Part shown: positions 33,424 through 44,885 of the stretch, one piece after another
Layout of the letters: each line of letters starts with the position of its first letter
Numbering within the stretch: position 1 is the stretch's first letter
NCBI GenBank assembly: GCA_023053575.1
Contig: JAKZAP010000001.1
Coordinates: 7,766,849-7,830,848, forward strand
Direction: 5' to 3'
DNA length: 64,000 nt
Origin: Branchinecta lynchi
Lineage: Eukaryota; Arthropoda; Branchiopoda; Anostraca; Branchinectidae
Position numbers and translations under genes: made by a program
Notes under the pieces: model-generated
Database searches by the model: none
What the model saw: only the letters and a program-made list of their open reading frames with translations
Told to the model about the DNA's origin: nothing

Positions 33424-33455
33424 ATCCCACTTCTGATACCATTGTTAAGAGGATG
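33424..33455 (-). repeat. second primer-site/LTR-edge copy inside the leader
   Basis: About 85 bp interior to the true junction, plus-strand ATCCCACTTCTGATACCATTG (33424-33444) is followed by TTAAGAGGATG. This repeats the primer site (one C-to-T change) together with the first 13 bases of the LTR. The sequence then diverges ('aacctggagg'). Confidence 0.8.
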
Positions 33456-33508
33456 AACCTGGAGGAAGTTTCCAACCCCTGTTCTTACACCTTGTTGAGA
33501 AAATAAAC

Positions 33509-33526
33509 ATCCCACTTCTGACACCA
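33509..33526 (-). other. primer binding site complementary to tRNA-Leu
   Basis: One base inside the 5' LTR the minus strand reads TGGTGTCAGAAGTGGGAT. This is complementary to a tRNA 3' end ATCCCACTTCTGACA plus CCA, as found in animal tRNA-Leu. It would prime minus-strand DNA synthesis. Confidence 0.85.
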
Positions 33527-33527
33527 T

Positions 33528-34199
33528 TGTTAAGAGGATGGACGAGTGGAGGCGAGGTTTAATGAAGATAAGGCTCCTGGGGTGTGGGCTGAAGACATTC
33601 TGACACCGTAGGTGCCCACTAGCCCCAGGACCAGTCAGGAAACCGGACAAAAGAGACAAGGGAAAGTCTCAGGGAATTCTATAGCTCAGCCGCAGTCAAT
33701 CCAGAAATCCCTAATCAAGCTGGTTCACACATCCTAGCGAAGCTGGAATTCACATATCCAGTCAAGCCCGAGGCCTACTAGCCGAGATGGACCATAACGT
33801 CTATAGTTAATTTATCTATGTAAATCGTGTACAAGAGTGTGACACTTTTAATATAGCACTAATGGGTCCCTAACTAAATATGTAAACTGGTTCTTACCAT
33901 AAATTATAATACAGAGTAACGGAGGTCTTACTCCGACCAAGGATGAAAGAGAACTACTTTTGGCTGCCGATTCATTACGCAGCCAAAATACTTAGAATGA
34001 AATGGATCAAAGCCTGACCTCGGATTAGCGAGCAGCTAACTGAAGCTAGGATAAAGACCGAGTGACCTATTGTCACGATGCCGGGAAATTAATGATGGTG
34101 ATGGAAACCGAAGAGATATATAGAAAAGTAGGCGATAGATGGAGGGAATAACTAGGAGGACTATTGCAGAGCAAAGTGCTATGGGATGTCTCCATAACA
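33528..34199 (-). repeat. 5' LTR of the Ty3/Gypsy element
   Basis: The 672-bp repeat has TG...CA ends. Relative to the 3' LTR it differs at 33846 and 33848 (T for A in plus-strand reading). A TATATA motif on the minus strand at 34116-34122, about 80 bp inside the LTR, is a candidate promoter element. Confidence 0.95.
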
Positions 34200-35630
34200 G
34201 TCAAGATAATTCGGGTCGCTAATATGCCTTCAAAGTTTCGTTGCCGTTTTACATCTGGAACTATTCTAACTCACGACTACCGGAATTCCAGGAAACCCCC
34301 TCCAACTCCCCCCACAGAGCCCCAAAACCATCTGGCTCCGTCAATTTCATCAAAACCTAATGCTTGTTCCATCCATTAAGTTCCCTCCCAGTCCCTCTGC
34401 TTTTAGAGTTTCTTAAGTTTTCCTCGCCCCCCCCCCCCCCCCCCATCCCCACAGTTATCGGACCCGACCCGGGGTTGACACTGAACGTCCGAGGCGATAG
34501 CTCACCAGACAAGTTTCATTCAAATCCGATCACCCGTTCAAAAGTTATCCACGCCACTAGATTCCGGACTCCCCATCCACCCACTCTCCCCACGATGGTC
34601 GGGTCGGGGAAACGGCTGTTCTCAAGTCAATCTGTTCGGATCCCTGACATACCTGCCAAGTTTCATCGCCCTAGCACATCAGGAAGTATGCCGAACTCGC
34701 GGGATCGCTAGGATCCGAACCCCCACCCCAACTCCCCCACAGTGCCCTGATCCGGTCCGGTTATGTCAATGACATGTCTAGGACTTGTGCTTGTTTTTCC
34801 CACCAAGTTTCATCCCGATCCCTTCACTCTAAGCGTTTCTCAAAATTTCCGGTTCCCTCTTCCAACTCCCCCCAGTGTCATCGGATCCGGTCCGGATTTA
34901 AAGTGAGTTGTCTGAGACACGAGGTCATCCTAAATATCATCCGATCACCGTTCGCAAGCTAAAAATACCTCAAATTTTTGGCTTCACCCTCCCTCCACTA
35001 CCCCCCCCCCCCAGATGGTAGAATAGGAGAATTGACGATTTCCTATTTAATCTGGTCTGGTCCCTGACATGCCTGTCAATTTCCATCGTCCCAGCACGTC
35101 AGGAAGCACAGAACTGAATTTTCGGACTTCTCCCCCCCCCCCCCAACTCCCCCAAAGTGAGCGGATCCGTTCCGGTTATGTCAGTCACGTATCTAGGACT
35201 TTTGCTTGAACTTTCCACCAAGTTTCATCCGGATCCCTCCACTCCTAAGTGTTTCCCAAGACTTCCGGTTTCCCCCTCCAACTCCCCCCAATGTCACCGG
35301 ATCCGGTCTGGATTTAAAACGGAGGGTCTGAGACACGAGGTCCTGCCATATATCAAGTTTCATTAAGATCCGATCACCCGTTCGTAAGCTAAAAATATCT
35401 CATTTTTCCTAATTTTTCCGGATCCCCTCCCTCCACTCCCCTCCAGATGGTCGGATCGGAGAAGCAACTATTTCTAATTTAATCTGGTCCAGTTCCTGAT
35501 ATGCCTGCCAAGTTTCATCGTCCTAGCTAATCTGGAAATGCCCGAACTAGCAAAACCGGGACCGACAGACCGACTGACGGACAGAAATTACAATCACTAT
35601 ATGGCACTTGGCCGAAGGGCAAGTGCCATA

Positions 35631-35679
35631 AAAACCGAAGACCACCCGTGCGAACTCCAGCAACAAAGAACGCAGCTAT
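35631..35679 (+). repeat. dispersed repeat G, copy 2, right part
   Basis: It continues the copy broken at 20099, ending with 'aacaaagaacgcagctat' as in copy 1 at 3890-3907. Confidence 0.6.
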
Positions 35680-36566
35680 GGATGCTGCGCCTAAAGACCA
35701 AGACGAATTACTAAATTTGTGCTTGGGAAATTGGGCTAAATTTGGGCCATTGGACATTCTTGCATGCGGCCGTTTCATCACGGGGATGTTTTGTCACGGT
35801 CCTGTCTTCAAGTGCTAGTTGTTTTGCAGCCATTGTTCTCTCCTACCCCTTCGACGGTAAAGAAGGGATAGAACACACCTTGATTAAAACGAATAAAGCT
35901 TCAAACTTGTCTGTTTTCTTTACCTGATTCGTTTTCCCCTCCTAGAAGCTTCAGCTTCCCCGCTTCTTTTACGAGTGTGTTTGCGTCGAGTCATGGTTCA
36001 AAGCCACTGGAAAGCCATTTTTCTTTCGGTGCCAAAATTTGGTTTTCAACTCTTATCTATTAACTTTTCTTCATTACTTATGGTTGGCCGATCAAACGGC
36101 ACGAATAGTAGGATGAACGCGGTCCGGAGGGGATTTGGATCGATGCTATACGGGATTAAGCGATCATCAATCTAAACTGAGTTTTGGGATTCCATGCTAA
36201 TGAAGACGGAGATGGAACGAAACACTGCTAAATGGGCGAGGGAGAAGTCCAGATGTAGCTCGCGGAATAGGTGACGTATATCGATGGTGGCCTGCGGCTG
36301 CTCCCACTCACCACGGAGTCTAGCAGTGGTATTAGTCAATGAAGCAGGATGTGTGGCACAGTTTACAGTTAAAAGGTGTTAATTCGTATGGCAGGAAATG
36401 ATGGGAAACCGATTACTATGAATGAATAGAATTGTACTGTTTCTTTCAACAAAATCCTCAACACCAGCCAAAGTTTTCACAAAGAAGAGAAACCCAGCCA
36501 CATCATTGAATAAATTGACCCATCCGCGTCGTACTCTCATTAATTGTTCGTACCATTCGTCGAGTT
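35680..36566. other. intron sequence, nothing recognised
   Basis: No gene, foldback or named repeat was seen. Confidence 0.35.
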
Positions 36567-36795
36567 TAATAATAATAATAATAATAATTTACTTTGAACC
36601 CACAAATCGTACAAGACGAAAACAGTGGAGTACAAAAGAATATATGAAGACATAATTAGGCAAAACACAACACATACAAACAAAATCTACTTAAGAGTCA
36701 AACAGACGAATAAGCTCATGAGAGTGACACACCTTGTCCTCTTTATTTTGAACGCATTTGGCGTTAAGCTTAGCTTTAGGATTCCTAAGCAGAAA
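36567..36795 (-). pseudogene. LINE 3' end with C-terminal codons
   Basis: On the minus strand 36795-36691 reads FLLRNPKAKLNAKCVQNK ... HSHELIRLFDS and stops. HELIRLF resembles the C-terminus of the LINE at 51585 (HHRLIRLFG stop). The element ends in an (AAT)n tail at 36567-36590. It is a 5'-truncated remnant of about 230 bp. Confidence 0.6.
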
Positions 36796-36952
36796 TAATT
36801 GAAAAACCTAAAACTTAAGGTTTTTGACGGTACAAATGCTATAATACTTTCGATTTAATTCCTTTGATAAATTCGAGAATTTATTATATACTGTCATCGA
36901 CGTTCAGTATTTCTCTACTAAAATCGCGACAACGAGTCATGGACCTCTCTTT

Positions 36953-37862
36953 GGGATCCCAAAACGTAAGTGGAGGGATACCTATGACATCGCAAAAATG
37001 TCCGTCTGTCCGTCCGTCCGTCTGTCCGTCTGTAAGCACGATAACTCTCGAAGGCAATGAGATATTTTGATGAAACTTGGTGCGAGGATTCTTTGGCTAA
37101 GGTCAGGGTAAGGTCAAGTTTGTAGATGGGCTATGTAGCTCCATATTTAGGGGTGGGAGAGGGGGTTCAAATTAAGGGACACACACAACAATTTTAAAAA
37201 GCTAATGTGATAGTCGATTATGGGGTAAGAAGGCATGCTGAGCACGATAGGGAAAACCATTTTCACGCCGGACAAGTAGTTCGTCCGGAATCCGGCAAAA
37301 ACCGGAAAATTGGTTAAAAGTAAAAGTTTTATTTGAAGTTGATTAAATGGTTGATTTGTAGGTAAAAATACATGCCGAACACGATCGTGAAAATCATTTT
37401 CTCGCGGGACAACTAGTTCGCCCGGAATCTGCCAAAACTGGAAAATTTGTTAAAAGCAAAAGTTCGATTAGATGACAGATTAAGGGATAAGAAGAGAGGC
37501 TGAGTCGGTATATGACAATGGTTTTTTACCCAGACATATAATTATTCCGGAATCCGGTTGTAACCGGATTTTTTTTTTAAGTCAAACTTTTATTCAAAGT
37601 TGATTAGATGTTCTTTATAGCGATAAGGAGATACGCTGGTTTTGTTTCTGATTTTTTTTTGTGCTGGACTAGTAGTTCGGTCTGAAATGGGCAGGAAGTC
37701 TCGGTCAGTATCGTCAAAATAGATATGGCTTATAGAGGTATATCTGAACTTGGTTTTCTCTGATGATTAGCCTGTCCAAGACTGGATCTGGCGAAGACAA
37801 GACCCGATTGTATGAATCAAATATTAGATTTTTGGGATCCCATCGACACCTTTGGTCTTGTT
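36953..37862 (+). mobile_element. family A element A5
   Basis: It starts GGGATCCCAAAACGTAAG after TTT and ends GGTCTTGTT at 37862, with the inner GGGATCCC at 37834-37841. (GTCCGTCC)n follows the 5' tip. About four monomers with 'gttcgcccggaat' cores fill the middle. Confidence 0.8.
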
Positions 37863-37989
37863 GTAGATGACTACCATCAAGGGTTTAAGTTTAAGTGTTT
37901 AAGCAAGAGTTGCAGCACTTTGTGTGTGCGATTGGGAACCATGGATCTTGGGGAAACATAGTGACTGCGAGGTTCTTGGCCCGATGCCC

Positions 37990-38245
37990 GCGTGGTAGGC
38001 AAATGTTCACGTTTCTGGGGTGTGGACTGAAGATAAACTATCACCAAGGTGCCCACTAGCCCCATTATCAGTCAGGAGACTGGATAACAGGGACAAAGGA
38101 TACCGGTTCATCCGCAATGAATCCGTCCCGAATCAAGCTGGTTCGTACAAGATGAAATTCACATATCCAGCCAAGCCCAAAGTCTACCAGACGATACTGA
38201 CGTTAAGGAAGACTTAAAGGACCCATCTCACTATTTACTCTTCAA
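37990..38245 (-). repeat. diverged LTR fragment related to the Ty3/Gypsy LTR
   Basis: 'ctggggtgtggactgaag', 'aggtgcccactagcccca', 'aatcaagctggttc' and 'attcacatatccagccaagccc' appear in the same order as in 23342-24013, but with many substitutions and indels. It is a relic of an older insertion, probably a solo or truncated LTR. No internal domain adjoins it. Confidence 0.7.
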
Positions 38246-40599
38246 CTGACAGTATTTTAAAATATTTGAATACTTTAAAACTATGCTGTGCTTTCAACAA
38301 ATAACCCACTATTTTTGCTGTTTTAAGCCTTTTCCGAGACCCGTCGACTCGCAGCGAAAACAGGGAAACAATTTATATAACCGGTTTTTCTGATGGAAAA
38401 ACTTCTCGCAGACACCGTCGACAGCCTGATACACATCGAAGGTCGCAAAACACGGCAAGTTTGAAAATCAGCGTGGTTTCGTTAGAGGGGTTAGGATGTA
38501 GCGGACGAAATTGGAGTCTCTGGGTTTAGAAATATATGGGGTGATTATGGAAGTAGGTTGTATTAGTATTGTAGGGAAGACAGGTCCTTTAAGGAAGGTA
38601 TATGGTGCCTTAATATACATACAAACATTTAAGCCCTAACCAAAGAATATACAAGCTCTCAGTGACGTGTGATGCAAAGGTACCATGGACTTTGCTATTT
38701 ATTTCGTCCTTTTAGACGTCACTGTCTTCAGGTCCGTTACATGGCTTGGAGATAAGGTGGATGATGCTTGGATTTTAGAAATGGATGTATTCAATCTGTT
38801 AGTTCTCCTTACGACACTTTTGGACCTTAGCGTCTTTTCCTAGTTAATGATCCCTATTGATTGTTGTTACTCGGAGACCCCTAGGTCTCTCGTTTGACAG
38901 ACTTGGCTCGGGATATCCTGCATCCGTTGTCAAGGCGAGCGAAAAACAATTTAGTATTGCAGTCATGAACTTCCCTCTCCCGCTCTGTTCGACGACAATT
39001 ACCTACCTTTTGTATTGGAACGTGTCCGAAGTAAACAAACTGACTTGTCGTCTTGTGCAAACAGCCAAAGGACTTTCTCGTGGAAATTTGATGGGGCGGC
39101 CGACCTTGCAATTTCCCTTTGGAATCTTACTGGCTGAATAAGATGTGGCATGGTTCTGTAGCGGGGAGATTTGAATAATCTCTGAGCCAAAATAGGAGGA
39201 AAGGGGGGACGCTGGTGTGAAGAGGGCGCTCTAAGGATGCTATGGAACGATTCGAGTCCTATTTTTACGAGTGTCTGCTTCTCGTCTTCGGGACTCTTGC
39301 GAGTCAGCTTGTTGAGAATGGTACTAAATGTGGTCTAACGACTTGGCCCTTTCTGACCTTAGGTCTTATTTAGTCAATCGACTGGTGTATTGGATTTTTG
39401 CACATACCGTAAATGTATATTGGCCTAGTGCCATACCTCGCTCCAGACGTGCTGTATCTTCCTCCGTTCTTGACTTCAGTTATGAAAATCTTCGCCAAAT
39501 TTTTTCCTCGTTCATTTGCCTCTAAGACCAATTCTGTCGTTTTATTTCCAAGTATACATCTTTCGGCTTAATGATCTAGAAGAGTATAGATCTGTCTGAT
39601 TCGTTTTCCTTCTTGGTTCAGACTACAGGCGGATTCGATATACACCAGGTTATAAGTGATAAGAATTCATTGAAAATCGATCTTACTGTTTCGTTTTTTG
39701 CTACGAGAACGGTAGGTCGGCCAAATTCTAACAAATATCTTTTTCCAGCTAGTCGTGTCTGTCTGTAGCCGATAGGGATGAACCCATCTGTCTCTTTGTA
39801 ATATTATCAGGTAAATGGTACGATCGCGTTCTAATGTACCGGAAATTTCGGAAAGATAAAAATTATAATGTGGTGCATATATGGATAAAGAATATGTTGG
39901 GATTCTGTGATTTTACTGGATCAGCATACTCTATAATTTTTTAAGTAGCACTGGTATTCTCGTCGGAATTTGGTCTCGAACAAAAATAAAGACCAGAAAG
40001 GAATTACCTAATAGATCTGGTTAATATAGAAAAATAACATGTTAAAGGGATCTAGTGAAGACTGGAAATCTAAAAGACTCGGTAGTCAGGATGAAAATAA
40101 GTCCAGAGATATTCCTTTCAGGATTACGATGGAGACCTGTTGGTCTTGATACTCTACATTCCATCACTTATAAGGCGCTTTTCCTTATTGTGTCCCTCAT
40201 ACTTTTGAATGTTCGTTGCAGAAACGCCATTTTGTCTGGATTTGTGCGGTAATTTGAAATGCATGAAAATAAAAATAAAAGCCAGGTGATATCTCAATAA
40301 ATAGACAGTCAGGCTCAAGTTCTTTCCATACTAGAACGACCCTCAGGTTTTCCATGTGATTTAAAAAGAATATTTTTTTTGGACTTGAATTTGTCGCTGA
40401 ACTTTGCGGAACTGGACATTTTTTAGCCGACTTGTGACACACAAACGATCGTAGAAACACTTTTTTCGGGACAGAAACCCTAAGCGGGACCGCATAATAA
40501 CGCCTTTTTTCTCTCTTTTTTTTCCGTACCATCTTTTGCACTTTAACTTATTTTTTGTATTATTTAAAAAATCTAATAACTCACATTGCGTTCTTTTTT
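38246..40599. other. 2.3 kb of intron without recognised features
   Basis: The small frames here (for example 38857-39141 and 40197-40541) overlap on both strands and lack domain motifs. I found no named repeat. Confidence 0.4.
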
Positions 40600-41080
40600 T
40601 TTTATTTTTATTATTATTTATTTGAATCCTTCAAAACTGAAGAGTAATGTATAAAAAGGAACAACAACATGTCAGTCAAACTCACACTCACTTACATACT
40701 AATAAACAGCTGACCGTTAAAAACAAATTAGCCTACTAAATATACAATGAAGTACATGAAAAAAAAGAAAAGAAAACGAAGCTCAAAATAAACAAACTAA
40801 GCAGGGGATTTTTTTGTGAAAAAAGGAAAAAGGTTGTGATGAAGAAGAATGTTGTCAGCCTTTTTATGAAAGTTCTGAATTTTACTATTTAAAGTTTCCA
40901 AAGGATTCTTCACTTTAAAATTCGAAGTTAGGAAAGAGTTACTCGCAGAAATCGGGAAACCAAGAAGGAATTTAGAGAATTTATAATAAGTAACTTTTAG
41001 CGCAGAAAGTTCAGAAGGACGGAAAGAAGAAAAGAAAGCAGACGGAAAAAGAATGTGAGGAAGTGCAACAGCCGTATAAA
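40600..41080 (-). pseudogene. 5'-truncated LINE with RT thumb/C-terminus
   Basis: The minus strand from about 41075 to 40800 reads KIYTAVALPHILFPSAF, then KVTYYKFSKFLLGFPISAS without a stop. This aligns with the thumb of the LINE at 11530-12057 (IFNTFALPQSLLASSFLPF). A 3' untranslated tail (TTTGAATCCTTCAAAACTG in plus reading) and a (TTA)n tract end it at about 40600. It lies about 170 bp before exon 3. Confidence 0.7.
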
Positions 41081-41247
41081 TTTTGTGGCTGCTCTTCCAT
41101 CTCTCAACCTTAATTTTATTTTTACCGACTTTTAACTATTTTGCACACCTTCAATGCACTCAGCATGCCATCTCGTTAGATACCTCTCCTATTTCCTCGA
41201 TGACACATCTCGTGACATATTTGCTGAGATATAATTCTATTTCCCAG

Positions 41248-41357
41248 GTGATATCCTATTTCCCGGATGCATCCGTGGCAACGTGTACGTCAGTGAAGTG
41301 GACAAGACACCTTGGCTTTGCTTTGACGTGTGGTTCAGTGCTTCTCAAGGCATGGAG
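41248..41357 (+). CDS. GPR158/GPR179-like class C GPCR, exon encoding extracellular loop 1 and TM3
   Basis: The frame reads VISYFPDASVATCTSVKW and then TRHLGFALTCGSVLLKAW. The Cys before TM3 and the sequence RHLGFAL-x-x-G-x-x-LK-x-W(R) match helix 3 of the GPR158 family. The acceptor is TTCTATTTCCCAG (41235-41247) and the donor is GTAAGA at 41358. It enters in phase 0 directly after the Glu that ends exon 2 and leaves in phase 2 (AG), to be completed by G at 53975 as Arg. The conserved Cys is expected to pair with a Cys in extracellular loop 2 encoded by the next exon. Confidence 0.85.
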
Positions 41358-41795
41358 GTAAGAATTATTTATTGGCTGCCTGAAAGGGGGGGGGGATCAG
41401 ATGCTCTGTTACCGGTGTCTTGTAGCTTTCATCTGTTTCCATGACCCCCTATGGAATCTGCCGAGCGCCGTATTTAGGGCCAGGAAGTAATCAGTTTTGA
41501 GATGCCACCTGTGCGTCTCTCACCTCCCTGCTTACTGACACTTATAATCTGGAAAGATATTAAAGTAGACTTGGCCTTTTAGCTGTATGGTCGTAGAAAG
41601 CAGATGTCTCTCAACTTTGACAGACTCGTGACAAACATTAACCCCACCCTCCACCAAAATCCAGACCGTGTTTGGCTTCCAAAAGTGGTACGGAGGCGAA
41701 CTGTGAGCTGGACATAAAGCCCGTAACTGAGCCTGGACTTCGTATTCCTGGCATGAAAGATTCGACGTAGCAACAAAGGAGCAAGAAAGAAAAGA

Positions 41796-42060
41796 AACAA
41801 GACCAAAGGTTTCGATGGAATCCCAAAATTCACTTCTTAGTCCGGACATTCGGTTCTTGTAGATTTCCAGTCTTCACCAGATTCCTTTGACATGTTACTA
41901 TTTATACATAATCAACCGCTTGAAAATGTTAGAAAGATTATACTGTTCTGTGTCTTTTGACAAATTACGGCAAAACAACTAATCAGATGAGAAAACCCAG
42001 TTCAGATATCGATTCGGCATGCATGTGTATCCCTTATATCTCGTCTCGAATCGATTTCAG
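41796..42060 (-). mobile_element. family A fragment A6
   Basis: The CTTGTT end is at 41796 (AACAAGACCAAAGGTTTCG on the plus strand), followed by the inner palindrome as GGAATCCC. The copy fades after about 265 bp and lacks the 5' tip. Confidence 0.65.
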
Positions 42061-42228
42061 AAAATGTGCCAAGATTTTCGTCTAAGGCAAAGGGCATGGA
42101 AAGAGGCTGAAAACAGCCGAAGCCGTGCGTGATTTTCTGTGAGCATAGCTTAGTTGAAAAGTGGTCAACTATCTTAGAACAGAAACAAGCAGAAACAATA
42201 TGCAGCGCGAGGTGTCTTTTAACTAATC

Positions 42229-42425
42229 TATTATTATTATTATTATTATTATTTATTATTATTAATATTCTTATTTATTTGAATCCTTCAAAACTGAAGA
42301 GTAATGTATAAAAAGGAACAACAACATGTCAGTCAAACTCACACACACTTACATACTAATAAACAGCTGACCGTTAAAGACAAATTAGCCTACTAAATAT
42401 ACAATGAAGTACATGAAAAAAAAAA
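42229..42425 (-). mobile_element. LINE 3' end, second copy
   Basis: A (TTA)n tract followed by about 150 bp nearly identical to 40618-40770 ('atttgaatccttcaaaact', 'ggaacaacaacatgtcagtc'). It is a severely 5'-truncated insertion of the same family. Confidence 0.75.
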
Positions 42426-42664
42426 ATGAAGCAATTTCAAACTGTCCATTGATTAGCGTCATCATCTTGAAATGAATTTGAGGCTGACCGCGTTGCTTGC
42501 AAATGCTCGGAGCAAAAGGGTTGGAGACTCAGTTACCAATCAGCAAGTAGTTTATGTTGTGCTTTTTTTTTTCTTGTTTTCTTATCGGTATCACAAATAG
42601 TTAATTGGTGTAAAGTTATCATACCGTATTTTGAGGCCGTCTTTATCCCACTGTTCGAACATGC

Positions 42665-43012
42665 AATGTCAGAAGTTTCATAACAGATAACACGAGGATG
42701 CGCTGTTTCAACAGATAATGCGTAAAAGATAACACTTCGGATGTTATCGGTTGTGTTTCAAATAATAAGCGTTACCATCAGGAAGAACCGAAAAACCGCC
42801 AAAAAGTATCTGCCGAGTTTTCCGACATCATGACGATAAGGAATAAAGTCAGTAGATGATTTTTTTACTCTTCCTAACAAAGTCGTTATGGATAACATTT
42901 CATGCATAACGTCTTCAAACATAACAGATAACATCCGAAGTGTTATCTATTACACATTATCTGTTGAAACCGCACATCCTCGTGTTACCTGTTAAGAGAC
43001 TTCTGAAAGTCT
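42665..43012. mobile_element. palindromic MITE, family C, copy 2
   Basis: The arms are TGTCAGAAGTTTCATAACAG and, inverted, CTGTTAAGAGACTTCTGA. Inner motifs 'aacagataacatccgaagtgttatct' (split across arms) match copies at 7111 and 43440. Confidence 0.75.
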
Positions 43013-43439
43013 CCATCTTTTGGTTAACTTCGGAGGCGGTCAATTCTTTCCCTTCAAACCAGGATCCTCCGATCCCCTAGCCTACTTCTTAGGATCCTCT
43101 GTGGGCCTCAGATGCGGCTTTCTCTGCCTGTATGGCTTGCGTGGACTCGTGAGTTGTACGCGGGGCTTTTGACTGGAGTCACGTAAGTGACCTGGTATTT
43201 ACATTTGTTTGTTTGTCGATTGTTTTTTGTTATATTGTGGCCCATGTTGGCCTTATTTGAAATAAAATAAAATAAAAATAAATAATAAATAAACGGCTTC
43301 ACTCTTGAGCTGGATCTCTGGAGGCTCTCTCACTACTAACCGAGTCCCAAGTGGTACGTAAAAGGTCTTGGGTCATTTATCTACTACAGTGGCCAAATAT
43401 ACGGCTAACACTCATATTGCCCTCCACAAATGCCTACTA

Positions 43440-43767
43440 CACTGTCAGCAGTTTCTAAACAGACAACAAGGTTTCAACAGACAGTGCGTAAGAGACAACA
43501 CTTGGGATGTTATCTGTTGTGTTGGAAAACGGTATACGTGAAATGCTATGCAGAACAGGCATTGCCATGAAGAGCCAAAAACAGCCAAAAAGCATCTACT
43601 GAGTTTTTTGTTTCTCGTCATGATGTCGGAGATGCTTTTTGGCGATTTTTAGGCTCTTACTGATGGCAGGGTTTGTTATGCAAAACGTTTTCAAAGACAA
43701 CATACGAAGTGTTGTCTGTTGAAACCGAGCATCCTACTGTTGTCTGTTATGAAACTTCTGACACGTG
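43440..43767. mobile_element. palindromic MITE, family C, copy 3
   Basis: The ends CACTGTCAGCAGTTTC and GAAACTTCTGACACGTG, and the internal AAAAAGCATCT/AGATGCTTTTT pairing, mark the third copy of the family. It lies only 430 bp from copy 2. Confidence 0.75.
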
Positions 43768-44885
43768 TACTCAGTGCCCACGACTCAAAATGTCCATCGT
43801 TGAGAATACCTTCGATTGAATCAAAAGTGTTTGGATGGAATTGATATGGCGTGTAATAGAGAACTAGCCATTAGCGGTTAACAGGGAAGGTTTATGTAAA
43901 CACTACTGTACCTTTTATGTTTGAAAAAAATATAACATCAGCCAACGTTTTTCCCAACCAACAGAAAAATCATCCACAATTTATGACAAAGATCTTGTTA
44001 ATTCCGCCATCTCGTCATTTATTTAGTGGGTTCGGCAATGTACGATACGTTATCGGAAACGAAGTCTCTTCTTGAAAGCGTGGCCGATGGTTAAGCAGAA
44101 ATTATAATAAAACCTCGGAACAAGCTATTGAAACAAATAGATTATACCAAATATTTAGCTGTACGGCATTGAAAGTGCCAGAACGCTTCAGTTTTGAGCC
44201 CTTTAATCTGTAGCCGAATAAGCTGAAATAAGGGTGAGGGGGCAGTGTAAGGAGTAAAGCGAGTATAAGGATTGTGATAATACGCCCCCAAATCGCTTGC
44301 TTTAGCTACCGTTAAAACAGGTACACTATACTGTCGGAAAAACTACCGTGATTTTAGAAAGTCGTCAAAATATGCATTTACCAAGATAAAGCAAGCAATA
44401 TTGTCTAAATATTTACAAAAGGTAATATTGAACAACATACAATAACTATTTTCGAACAGGTATGCATTGCATATCTTCCTATACCCCACAGGAAGTTACA
44501 TTATGACGATTACTTTTGTGGAGGTTGAAACAATATCGTATCAACCTCCGCAAAAGTTCATTGAACACTTTTCCTCAAATACTGAAAAGGAGAAGCTGGC
44601 CTCCGAAAAATAAATAAAAGATAATAAACAAAATATTACATTTTGTTAAAAAAAAAAAACAGAAATCTTTAAATGTTCAAAAATTGATAGAACACTTTAC
44701 TTTCTTAGCCAACCAGCCAAGGCCCTAGACCATAACCTTGTCACAATCAGATTTCCACTGAAAATACAACTGCCAACTGAAACAACATCATGCTATCTCT
44801 TGCTTTCCAAAAGCTAGTTATTGAGCACTGATAACTGTCTTTTTCCATTTTTTCTTAATTTTCTCGACAGCCAATACATGTTTTT
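43768..44885. other. AT-rich intron sequence, nothing recognised
   Basis: No gene or named repeat was recognised. Confidence 0.35.

Larger units (their letters stand above)
31524..33508 (-). other. 5' untranslated leader of the Ty3/Gypsy element
   Basis: About 2 kb separate the primer site from the gag start codon. Besides the minisatellite (32578-33105) and the duplicated primer-site edge (33424-33455), I see no conserved protein frame. The frames at 31115-31624 and 31811-32305 are not protein-like. Confidence 0.7.
23342..34199 (-). mobile_element. Ty3/Gypsy LTR retrotransposon, 10,858 bp, apparently young
   Basis: Two 672-bp LTRs bound gag, PR-RT-RNase H and integrase frames in Ty3/Gypsy order on the minus strand. 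The target duplication is GTCA (23338-23341 and 34200-34203). The LTRs differ at only two positions. B5 carries the same target region without the insertion (21181-21240), which confirms the junctions. No envelope-like frame is present. Large non-coding zones are the 2-kb leader with tandem repeats (31524-33508) and the 1.17-kb region between integrase and the 3' LTR (24014-25187). Confidence 0.95.
20100..35630 (-). mobile_element. family B element B4, split by B5 and by a Ty3/Gypsy element
   Basis: B4 consists of three segments: 20100-20395, 22644-23341 and 34200-35630, about 2.4 kb in sum. Its CTTGTT end is at 20100 (AACAAGAGCTACAACCTC on the plus strand, where the small hairpin is mutated). 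Its large terminal hairpin TATGGCACTTG ... CAAGTGCCATA is at 35600-35630. Removing the two insertions gives a monomer order colinear with B5. B4 itself lies in repeat G copy 2 at an A-rich position. Confidence 0.75.

Noticed and set aside
38857..39141. 94-codon plus-strand frame in intron 2
   Set aside because: Two minus-strand frames overlap it and no family resemblance or splice-site support was found.
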